Assembly: GCF_000238595.1 (NCBI RefSeq)
Contig: NZ_AGTS01000147.1
Span: 1 to 64,000, forward strand
Direction: 5' to 3'
DNA: 64,000 nt
DNA from: Acidovorax sp. NO-1
GTDB taxonomy: Bacteria > Pseudomonadota > Gammaproteobacteria > Burkholderiales > Burkholderiaceae_C
Made by a program: the position numbers and the translations under genes. The notes beneath the pieces were generated by a model. It was not told where the DNA came from. It searched no databases and was given only the letters and a program-made list of their open reading frames with translations. Shown piece by piece: positions 57,450 through 64,000 of the stretch (position 1 is its first letter; every line of letters begins with the position of its first letter).

Positions 57450-60400
57450 CTAAGCCGCGGCGACCACCCGACCCTGCAGCGCCCCGTGCTGCTCCGCCCA
57501 CGCCAGCAGCGCCTGCGGCGGCAGCGGGCGGCTGAAGTGGTAGCCCTGCAGCTCCTCACAACCCAGTGCGCTCAGCACCTGTGCCGTGGCCAGGTCCTCC
57601 ACGCCTTCGGCCACGATCTTGAGGCCCAGGGTGTGGCCGAGCGCAATGATGGCGCGGGTGATGGCCAGGTCCGCCGGGTTGGTCAGCATGTCGTGCACGA
57701 AGGATTTGTCCACCTTCAGCCGGTCGATGTCAAAGCGCTTCAGGTAGGCCAGGCTGGAATAACCGGTGCCGAAGTCGTCGATGGACAGCAACACGCCCAG
57801 CGCCTTCAGTGCAGCCAGCTGCTGCTCGGCCGCATGGGCGTTGTCCATGAGCTGTGATTCAGTGATCTCCAGCTCCAGCCGGTGCGCGGGCATGCCGGTG
57901 CGCGCCAGCAGGGCCGCGATGTCGGGCACCAGTTGCGGATCGGCCAGCTGCGCGGCCGAGAGGTTGACCGAGACGCACACATCGCCCAGCGCGGCTCGGT
58001 GGGCAGGCGCTTGCCACTGCACCCACTGCGCGCAGGCCTGTTGCAGCACCCAGTGGCCGATGGCGCGGATCATGCCGGTCTCCTCGGCAATGGGAATGAA
58101 CTCGCCCGGCGGGATCTGGCCCAGCGCAGGGTTGGTCCACCGCAACAGCGCCTCCACGCCCAGAAGCTGACCGCCGCTCGCGGCCAGGCGGGGCTGGTAG
58201 TGCAGGCTGAATTCGTTGCGATCCAGGGCCCTGCGCAGGTGCTGCTCTACCGTTTGCCGGGCCAGCGCACGCTGGTCGGTCTCCGCCGAATAGAAACACG
58301 CCATATCGCGCCCCGTGGTCTTGGCCTCGTACATGGCAGCGTCGGCACGGCGCATGAGCTCGTCGATGTCGCTGCCGTCCTCGGGGTAGACGGCGATGCC
58401 CACACTGCACGACACGTTCAGCTCGTGCCCTTCCACCGGGTGGCTCTGGCGGATGAGCGAAATCAGGCGCCGCTCCACCAGCTGCTGCACATCCTCGCGC
58501 CCGGCGACGTCGCGCATGATGACCACGAACTCGTCCCCGCCCAAGCGGCTCACGGTGTCGCGGCTGCGTACGGCCTGCGTAAGGCGCCCGGCCACCGAGC
58601 GCAGCAGCCCATCGCCGATGTGGTGGCCCAGCGTGTCGTTGATGGACTTGAATCGGTCCAGGTCGATGAAGAGCACGGCCACCTTTTCGCCGGTGATGGG
58701 CGCCTGCGCCAGTGCGGCCTGCAGGCGCTGGACGCACAGCGACCGGTTGGGCAGCTCGGTGAGCACGTCGTGGTGGGCCAGGAACTGGATGCGCTCCTCG
58801 TTGAGCTTGCGGTCGGTGATGTCGATGGAGATGCCGATGTGGTTGGCAACCGGCCCGCCCTTGCTCTCGCGCACGGCCGACACCATGAGCCAAGCCGGAT
58901 AGGTCTCGCCCGAGCGGCGGCGAAACCGCACCTCTCCCTGCCAGGACTCCTTCTCCTGCATGGTGCGGCTGATCTGCTGCGATAGCGGCTCGCCCCCCGC
59001 GTCTTCTAGCAGGAAGCCCAGGTCTTCGCCGATGACCTCGTAAAAGTCGTAGTGCGTGCTGCGGCAGAACGCCTTGTTGACGCTGATGATTTTCTGATCA
59101 GCGTTCATGATGATGATGCCCTCGGACGAGGCTTCGAACACCTTGGCCCACAGCTCCAGCCGCTGCTCCATGACTTTGAGCACATTGATGGGCGTAAACG
59201 CCGTGAGCACCGCGTCGCGCCCCTGAAACTGCAGCCGCCGCGCCGACAGCACGGCCCACGAAGCTTCCGCACCGCCCTTCCAGCGCACCTCGAACTCATC
59301 CACCAGGCCCTGGTCGGCCAGGCGCTGGAAGAAGCGCGCGCGTACGCCGGGCTCCAACCCCGCGGCCCAGGGGTCGGTCTTGCGGCCACCGAGCCAATGG
59401 GCTGCAGGCGCGTTGGAATGCAGCACCTCGTGCTCGGGAATCGACGTGACTACCATGGGGATGGGGAAGGCCTCCACCAGCTCGCGCTGCGCCTCGGCCG
59501 CCCGGGCGCTGGCGGCCAGCTCCTGCTGCAGCACGCGGTCGCGGTCGAGCTGGGACAGCATCTCGTTGAAGGCGGTGACCAAGCGCCCGATCTCGTCGCG
59601 ACTCACCCAGCGCGCGCGCAGCGTGTGGTCGCCGCTAGTACGCACCTCGTCGGCCACACGGGCCAGTTGCTGCAGCGGCTTGGCGATCTGACGCGCCACC
59701 AGCGTGACGAGGCTCAGGATGCAGCCCAGCAACACCAGCGCCGTGCCCAGGTGCAGCCACATGCGCGCAAACAGGCTGTCCACCCGCTGATCGAGCAGGC
59801 GGTCAAGATCCACAATGCCCTCCGTCCACGCATCGCGCAGGGCCCCCAGCACCTGCGACTGCTCTGTGCCCACCTGCACCATCGTCAGCCGCGACTCGCC
59901 TGCGGCCATACCTTGCAGCAGGGACTGGAAGCCCTCCAGCGAGATTTTGAGTGCCTCCCGCTGGCTGGCCAGCGCTGCGCGCATTTCGGGCGATCCGGCG
60001 ATGAACGCCTGGTTGTAGTCGGACTCGATGCCAAGCGCCACGGCATCGAGCCGCCCGACCAGCGTGAGCAGCTCGGACGACCACTGCGCTCCGCGCCCTG
60101 CGGGCGCCGCCTCCAGGAACACCACGGTGTCGTGCACCGCCTGCAGCAGCTCGGGAAAACGCAGCACCACCAGCGACATCACGTAGTAGCTGTCAAGGTC
60201 GGGGTCCAGAATCAGGTTGGACTGGTTGCCCACGGTAGTCAGCAACTCGCGCCCCTCGCGCAACAGCTGGCTGCGCTGGCGGATGAGCGACGGTGCGGCG
60301 GACACGGCCGCCTGCTCGGCCGCGCCGGCGGCCAGCGGCGCGCGGGCCGGCAACTGCACCAGCGCATCGCTGAAGCGCTGGGCCACATCGGCGGTGCGCA

Positions 60401-60692
60401 GCTGCGCATCGTGCGCCGCGCGCACCGCTGTCAGTCGCTCCAGCACCTGCGCCACATCGGGTGGTTGACGCGCCGCATCCAGAAACTGCCCCAGCAGGCC
60501 GTCACGCACCACGGCGGCGTAGGTGGTGCCCACCACCTCCTTGCGCGTGAAATCGATGGCCAGGTATTTCTCGTGGATCAGGATGCTGGAGACGTAGATG
60601 ACCGCCGTCAGGTCCAGCAGGTAAATAAGCATGAGCTTGCGGCCCACACTGAGCCGGCCCAGCCAACCCGAAACGCGGTGCATGAATGCCAT
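57450..60692 (-). CDS. Membrane sensor with HAMP, PAS, GGDEF and EAL domains
   Basis: Predicted 1080-residue cyclic di-GMP enzyme. An N-terminal helix (about 20-40), a large periplasmic sensor region (about 40-305), a second helix and a HAMP domain (about 330-390) are followed by two PAS-like segments (about 410-625). The GGDEF domain (about 640-800) has an intact RLGGDEF preceded by an RSRD I-site. The EAL domain (about 820-1070) keeps GVEALLRW, ITESQL and DDFGTGYSS, so both activities could be functional. ATG at 60692 is my choice; GTG at 60737 and ATG at 60683 are alternatives. Ligand unknown. Confidence 0.9.
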   Translation of the reverse strand: MAFMHRVSGWLGRLSVGRKLMLIYLLDLTAVIYVSSILIHEKYLAIDFTRKEVVGTTYAAVVRDGLLGQFLDAARQPPDVAQVLERLTAVRAAHDAQLRTADVAQRFSDALVQLPARAPLAAGAAEQAAVSAAPSLIRQRSQLLREGRELLTTVGNQSNLILDPDLDSYYVMSLVVLRFPELLQAVHDTVVFLEAAPAGRGAQWSSELLTLVGRLDAVALGIESDYNQAFIAGSPEMRAALASQREALKISLEGFQSLLQGMAAGESRLTMVQVGTEQSQVLGALRDAWTEGIVDLDRLLDQRVDSLFARMWLHLGTALVLLGCILSLVTLVARQIAKPLQQLARVADEVRTSGDHTLRARWVSRDEIGRLVTAFNEMLSQLDRDRVLQQELAASARAAEAQRELVEAFPIPMVVTSIPEHEVLHSNAPAAHWLGGRKTDPWAAGLEPGVRARFFQRLADQGLVDEFEVRWKGGAEASWAVLSARRLQFQGRDAVLTAFTPINVLKVMEQRLELWAKVFEASSEGIIIMNADQKIISVNKAFCRSTHYDFYEVIGEDLGFLLEDAGGEPLSQQISRTMQEKESWQGEVRFRRRSGETYPAWLMVSAVRESKGGPVANHIGISIDITDRKLNEERIQFLAHHDVLTELPNRSLCVQRLQAALAQAPITGEKVAVLFIDLDRFKSINDTLGHHIGDGLLRSVAGRLTQAVRSRDTVSRLGGDEFVVIMRDVAGREDVQQLVERRLISLIRQSHPVEGHELNVSCSVGIAVYPEDGSDIDELMRRADAAMYEAKTTGRDMACFYSAETDQRALARQTVEQHLRRALDRNEFSLHYQPRLAASGGQLLGVEALLRWTNPALGQIPPGEFIPIAEETGMIRAIGHWVLQQACAQWVQWQAPAHRAALGDVCVSVNLSAAQLADPQLVPDIAALLARTGMPAHRLELEITESQLMDNAHAAEQQLAALKALGVLLSIDDFGTGYSSLAYLKRFDIDRLKVDKSFVHDMLTNPADLAITRAIIALGHTLGLKIVAEGVEDLATAQVLSALGCEELQGYHFSRPLPPQALLAWAEQHGALQGRVVAAA

Positions 60693-60866
60693 GTTGTTCG
60701 CGGAGGAGGCCGCCCGGCAGATGGCCAGGGACTCCACCGATGAAAGAAAGTGTTACAACATGAAGCAACTTCCGCGCCATGGCTGCCTCTTGGCGCTCCC
60801 AAGGTTGGCGCCATCTCCGTTTGAACACCGTCTTGCAAACCATGGTTACCGACCGGCAGGATCCCC

Positions 60867-60897
60867 TTGCGCTGTAAACGTGGATAAAGGCTATAAT
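60867..60897 (+). promoter_or_regulatory. Likely sigma-70 promoter of rpsU
   Basis: TTGCGC (60867-60872) and a consensus TATAAT (60892-60897) with a 19-base spacer, 127 bases before rpsU. The rest of the roughly 330-base gap must also hold the promoter of the divergent sensor gene, which I cannot define. Confidence 0.6.
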
Positions 60898-61023
60898 CTC
60901 CGGCTTCGCTGGCAATGCCCCGTCGGCCAAATACTAGTTACAGACGGGGAAACCGCTTCGTACGGACTTGAGGCCCGATCTCCCCAAGCCCCTCTGCAGG
61001 CACCATTTGGAAAACATTAGCTA

Positions 61024-61236
61024 ATGACTACGATCCGCGTAAAAGAAAACGAACCCTTTGACGTTGCCCTGCGCCGCTTCAAGCGCACCATTGAAAAGCT
61101 CGGCCTGCTGACCGACTTGCGCGCCCGTGAGTTCTACGAAAAGCCCACCGCCGAGCGCAAGCGCAAGAAGGCAGCCGCCGTGAAGCGCCACTACAAGCGC
61201 GTTCGCAGCATGCAACTGCCCAAGAAGATGTACTGA
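61024..61236 (+). CDS. rpsU: 30S ribosomal protein S21
   Basis: Predicted 70-residue small-subunit protein needed for efficient initiation. The N-terminus [20 protein letters not shown] and the very basic C-terminus ([17 protein letters not shown]) match the family, and the length is exactly typical. It has its own promoter and terminator, so it is not in the macromolecular synthesis operon with dnaG and rpoD here; yqeY follows. Confidence 0.98.
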
Positions 61237-61274
61237 TCCATCTTCGGCCCCGAGCCTTTTGCTTGGGTCCCAGA

Positions 61275-61312
61275 ACCCGCGCTAGGGACGCCAAGCGCGG
61301 GTTTTTGTTTTT
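61275..61312 (+). terminator. Terminator of rpsU
   Basis: Perfect 9-bp stem ACCCGCGCT / AGCGCGGGT (61275-61283 and 61294-61302) followed by TTTTGTTTTTTC, 38 bases after the stop. Confidence 0.88.
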
Positions 61313-61448
61313 TCGGGTCTGCCAAAAGGCTATCTGGCGTCGTTGCAGCGCCTTGCCGTAGCGAAACTACTGTCTGCGGCGCTGCGCCTGGCCAGAGGGG
61401 CTTTGTGCAAACCCTCCTTCTCTGCTTGATCAAAAAAAGGAAGCTGCC

Positions 61449-61895
61449 ATGAGCCTCAAGGAAAAAATCACCGAAGACATGAAGACCGCCATGCGCGCCA
61501 AGGACAGCGAGCGCCTGGGCACTATCCGCCTGCTGCAGGCCGCGATGAAGCAAAAGGAAGTGGACGAGCGCATCGAACTGGACGACGTGGCCGTCGTGGC
61601 CATCGTGGACAAGCTCATCAAGCAGCGCAAGGACTCGATCACGGCATTTGAAGGCGCGGGCCGCCAGGACCTGGCCGACAAGGAAAAGGCCGAGATGGCC
61701 GTGCTGCAAGCCTACCTGCCCGAGCGCATGTCTGCCGAAGAAACGCTGGCCGCGGTGAAGGCCATCGTGGCCGAGCTGGGTGCCGCCGGCCCTGGCGACA
61801 TGGGCAAGGTGATGGGCGTGGTCAAGACCCGCCTGGCAGGCAAAGCCGACATGGGCCAGGTTTCGGCCGCGGTGAAGGCGGCGCTGGCAGGCTGA
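61449..61895 (+). CDS. yqeY: GatB/YqeY domain protein
   Basis: Predicted 148-residue cytoplasmic protein, the usual size for YqeY. Pieces such as LKEKITEDMKTAMRAKDSER, LGTIRLLQAAMKQKEVDERI and ERMSAEETLAAV match the family, which resembles the tRNA-binding tail of the GatB amidotransferase. It is often found beside rpsU and dnaG. An AAAAAAGGAAG site precedes the ATG. Confidence 0.93.
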   Translation: MSLKEKITEDMKTAMRAKDSERLGTIRLLQAAMKQKEVDERIELDDVAVVAIVDKLIKQRKDSITAFEGAGRQDLADKEKAEMAVLQAYLPERMSAEETLAAVKAIVAELGAAGPGDMGKVMGVVKTRLAGKADMGQVSAAVKAALAG

Positions 61896-61961
61896 TCCGC
61901 CAACGACCAAACTCCTTTAACGCCACCCCGCGGGCCGCACTACGGCCTGCCGTGCGGTTAG

Positions 61962-62018
61962 TATCATTTTAATAGCTGCTTGCGCTTACCAGATAAGCGC
62001 TAGCAGCTATTTTTGCTT
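61962..62018. repeat. Dispersed palindromic repeat, copy 13 (most symmetrical copy)
   Basis: The two halves, CATTTTAATAGCTGCTTGCG and GCGCTAGCAGCTATTTTTG, are near-perfect reverse complements around CTTACCAGATAAG. This gives a long AT-ended stem between convergent yqeY and the LysR gene, which should terminate transcription from both sides. It also shows the likely ancestral palindrome of the family. Confidence 0.85.
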
Positions 62019-62965
62019 CAAACTGCGCCGTTGTCACCGGCACCCTCATTGCCCGCCGCCTGCGCCATCCACCCGGCGCGAAAGTGCTCCTGGAGGAACT
62101 CCACGCACACGCGCACCTTGGCCGAGCGCTCCAGCCGCGTGGGGTACACGGCCCACACATTGGCCTCCTGCCGCCACTGCGGCAGCACCTGCACCAGGCG
62201 CCCCGCCTGCAGCTGCGCGCCCACATCCCACAGCGAACGCAGTACGATGCCGCGGCCGTCCACCGCCCACTGCACGGCCATCTCGCCGTTGTTGGCCGAC
62301 AGCGGGCCACGCACCTTCACCGATTCTTCCTGCGCGCCGCTGCGCAGGCGCCACACGCCAAACGGGTGGTCGCGCTCCTTGATCACCAGGCAGTCATGCG
62401 CAGCCAGGTCCGCCACCGTGCGCGGAGCGCCCTTGCGCTGCAGGTAGGCGGGAGCTGCACAGAGCACGCGGTGGTTGTCGGCAAGGCGGCGCGCGATGAG
62501 GTGTGGCGCAATCTCGTCGCCCACGCGCACATCCAGGTCAAAACCCTCGCCCGCCACGTCCACCAGCCGGTCGAACACCTCCAGCCGCACCTGCAGGCCG
62601 GGGTGCTGCTCCACCAGCCGCGATAGCGCAGGCGCCACGATCTGCCGCCCAAAGCCGAAGCTGCTGCTCACGCGCAGCAGCCCGCGCGGTGCGCTGCGGG
62701 TGATGGCGACCTCTTGCAGCAGCTGCTCCATATCGTCCAGGATGCGCTGCGCCCAGTGGAAAACGCGCTCACCCTCCTCGGTCACCGCCACCCGGCGGGT
62801 GGTACGGTGCAGCAGCTTGACCTGCAGATCCTGCTCGAGCAGGCGGATGCGCTTGCTCACGTAAGCCGGTGAGGTGCCGAGCTCGATGGCGGCGGCGCCA
62901 AAGCTGGACTTGCGCACCACCGCAGCGAACACGCGCAAGTCGTCGGCGGCAGGGTTTTTATGCAC
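62018..62965 (-). CDS. LysR-family transcriptional regulator (DmlR/TtuA-like)
   Basis: Predicted 315-residue regulator. The N-terminal helix-turn-helix (DLRVFAAVVRKSSFGAAAIE, LGTSPAYVSKRIRLLE) is followed by an effector-binding domain (about 90-300). I use the GTG at 62965 because it places the HTH at the usual distance. No ATG exists nearby and no good ribosome-binding site is seen, so the start is uncertain. It is divergent from the tartrate/D-malate dehydrogenase gene, the usual arrangement for its activator. Confidence 0.88.
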   Translation of the reverse strand: MHKNPAADDLRVFAAVVRKSSFGAAAIELGTSPAYVSKRIRLLEQDLQVKLLHRTTRRVAVTEEGERVFHWAQRILDDMEQLLQEVAITRSAPRGLLRVSSSFGFGRQIVAPALSRLVEQHPGLQVRLEVFDRLVDVAGEGFDLDVRVGDEIAPHLIARRLADNHRVLCAAPAYLQRKGAPRTVADLAAHDCLVIKERDHPFGVWRLRSGAQEESVKVRGPLSANNGEMAVQWAVDGRGIVLRSLWDVGAQLQAGRLVQVLPQWRQEANVWAVYPTRLERSAKVRVCVEFLQEHFRAGWMAQAAGNEGAGDNGAV

Positions 62966-63003
62966 GATGTGTGAAGGATGAGGCCACGGTTGGCGGATTG
63001 TAG

Positions 63004-63024
63004 TTATCGTTGGCGCTCGGATAA
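63004..63024. promoter_or_regulatory. Candidate LysR-type operator
   Basis: TTATC-n11-GATAA, an interrupted palindrome in the divergent region. It lies 39 bases upstream of the LysR start and 65 before the dehydrogenase start. Confidence 0.4.
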
Positions 63025-63089
63025 TGCGGTGCAACCGCGCCCCGTGCATCGGCGGCGCCCTCCCATTCCTCACCCACCTGCTTCACACC

Positions 63090-64000
63090 ATGAACCTGCC
63101 CGCCACCAAAACCTATCGCATTGCCGTCATCGCCGGAGACGGCATTGGCAAGGAAGTGATGCCCGAAGGCCTGCGCGCCACCCAGGCGGCCGCAGAACGG
63201 TTCGGGCTGGGGCTGGAGCTGCACACGTTCGAGTGGGCCAGCTGCGACTATTACGCGGCCCACGGCAAGATGATGCCCGACGACTGGAAGGCCCAGCTGG
63301 CAGGCATGGACGCCATCTTCTTCGGCGCGGTCGGCTGGCCCGCCACCGTGCCCGACCACATCTCGCTGTGGGGCTCGCTGCTCAAATTCCGCCGCGAGTT
63401 CGACCAGTACATCAACCTGCGCCCGGTGCGCCTGTTTGAAGGCGTGCCCTGCCCGCTGGCCGGCCGCAAGCCCGGCGACATCGACTACTACGTCGTGCGC
63501 GAGAACACCGAGGGCGAATACACGTCGCTCGGCGGCATCATGTACGAGGGCACCGACCGCGAGATCGTGATCCAGGAATCGGTCTACTCGCGCCACGGCG
63601 CCCACCGCCTGCTGAAGTTCGCCTTTGACCTGGCCCAGAGCCGTCCCAAAAAGCACGTCACGCTGGCCACCAAGAGCAACGGTATCGCCATCAGCATGCC
63701 CTGGTGGGACCAGCGCGCCGATGATGTTGCCAAGGGCTACCCCGAGGTCACACTCGACAAGCAGCACATCGACATCCTCACCGCCCGCTTTGTGCTGCAA
63801 CCCGGCCGCTTTGACGTGGTGGCCGCCACCAACCTGTTTGGCGACATCCTCTCTGACCTGGGCCCGGCCACCACCGGCACCATCGGCCTGGCGCCCTCGG
63901 CAAACCTGAACCCCGAGCGCAAGTTCCCCAGCCTGTTCGAGCCTGTGCACGGCTCGGCACCGGACATCTATGGCAAGAACATCGCCAACCCGATTGCCAT
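63090..64000 (+). CDS. Tartrate / D-malate dehydrogenase (partial at window edge)
   Basis: First 303 residues of an NAD-dependent beta-decarboxylating dehydrogenase of the TtuC/DmlA type, oxidising tartrate or D-malate. Visible motifs are IAVIAGDGIGKEVMPEGL, the substrate-binding RREFDQYINLRPVRL, VVRENTEGEYTSLGG and the metal/cofactor-site NLFGDILSDLGPATTGTIGL. The frame is still open at position 64000; the family is about 360 residues. The preceding LysR gene probably activates it. D-malate and tartrate cannot be told apart from sequence alone. Confidence 0.93.
   Translation, partial: MNLPATKTYRIAVIAGDGIGKEVMPEGLRATQAAAERFGLGLELHTFEWASCDYYAAHGKMMPDDWKAQLAGMDAIFFGAVGWPATVPDHISLWGSLLKFRREFDQYINLRPVRLFEGVPCPLAGRKPGDIDYYVVRENTEGEYTSLGGIMYEGTDREIVIQESVYSRHGAHRLLKFAFDLAQSRPKKHVTLATKSNGIAISMPWWDQRADDVAKGYPEVTLDKQHIDILTARFVLQPGRFDVVAATNLFGDILSDLGPATTGTIGLAPSANLNPERKFPSLFEPVHGSAPDIYGKNIANPIA

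Overview
The window is 64 kb of GC-rich bacterial chromosome, about two thirds G+C by eye. It reads like a member of the Comamonadaceae (Acidovorax or a close relative). This placement is inferred from gene content (TRAP and Liv-type uptake systems, an assimilatory nitrate cluster containing a kinase/phosphatase gene, tartrate/malate dehydrogenase beside a LysR regulator) and from the many short palindromic repeats between genes. It was not tested by database search. I saw no tRNA, rRNA, CRISPR array, prophage or complete insertion sequence.

Layout. Positions 0.2-12.5 kb hold a giant thioester alpha-2-macroglobulin, a small membrane protein, a YidB-like protein, penicillin-binding protein 1C and a sensor diguanylate cyclase. 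At 12.7-19.0 kb are an FMN-dependent lactate dehydrogenase and a MacA-MacB-TolC type efflux system. An ECF sigma factor with its membrane anti-sigma factor leads a cluster encoding a DUF3034 envelope protein, an exported truncated haemoglobin and an exported cupredoxin (19.5-23.2 kb). Then come tsaD and a Liv-type binding protein. At 30.6-35.3 kb a TRAP transporter and gluconate kinase lie divergent from a LacI-family regulator, with three palindromic operators between them. Further right are a chemoreceptor with an odd nuclease-like gene on its tail, a sterol-desaturase-like enzyme, a Kef-type antiporter, a large GGDEF/EAL protein, rpsU, yqeY and the start of tartrate dehydrogenase.

The most coherent system is nitrate assimilation, in two blocks. 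nasT (ANTAR antiterminator) precedes nrtA-nrtB-nrtC at 25.6-29.8 kb. narK, a kinase/phosphatase on the opposite strand, nirB, nirD, nasA, ybiB and a sirohaem methyltransferase gene occupy 38.1-50.3 kb. The leaders of nrtA, narK and nirB each contain hairpins with the A1/G4 hexanucleotide loop known for ANTAR proteins, followed by an intrinsic terminator. NasT could therefore open all three units together. No NasS partner is present in the window.

The intergenic DNA is unusually rich in structured repeats. A palindromic element of about 60 bp occurs fourteen times, five of them inside genes in frame; in two genes it encodes the signal-peptide core. There are also a 3'-UTR element with a covarying hairpin (three copies), a 690-bp nested palindrome between nirD and nasA, and a 261-bp MITE-like element after nasA.
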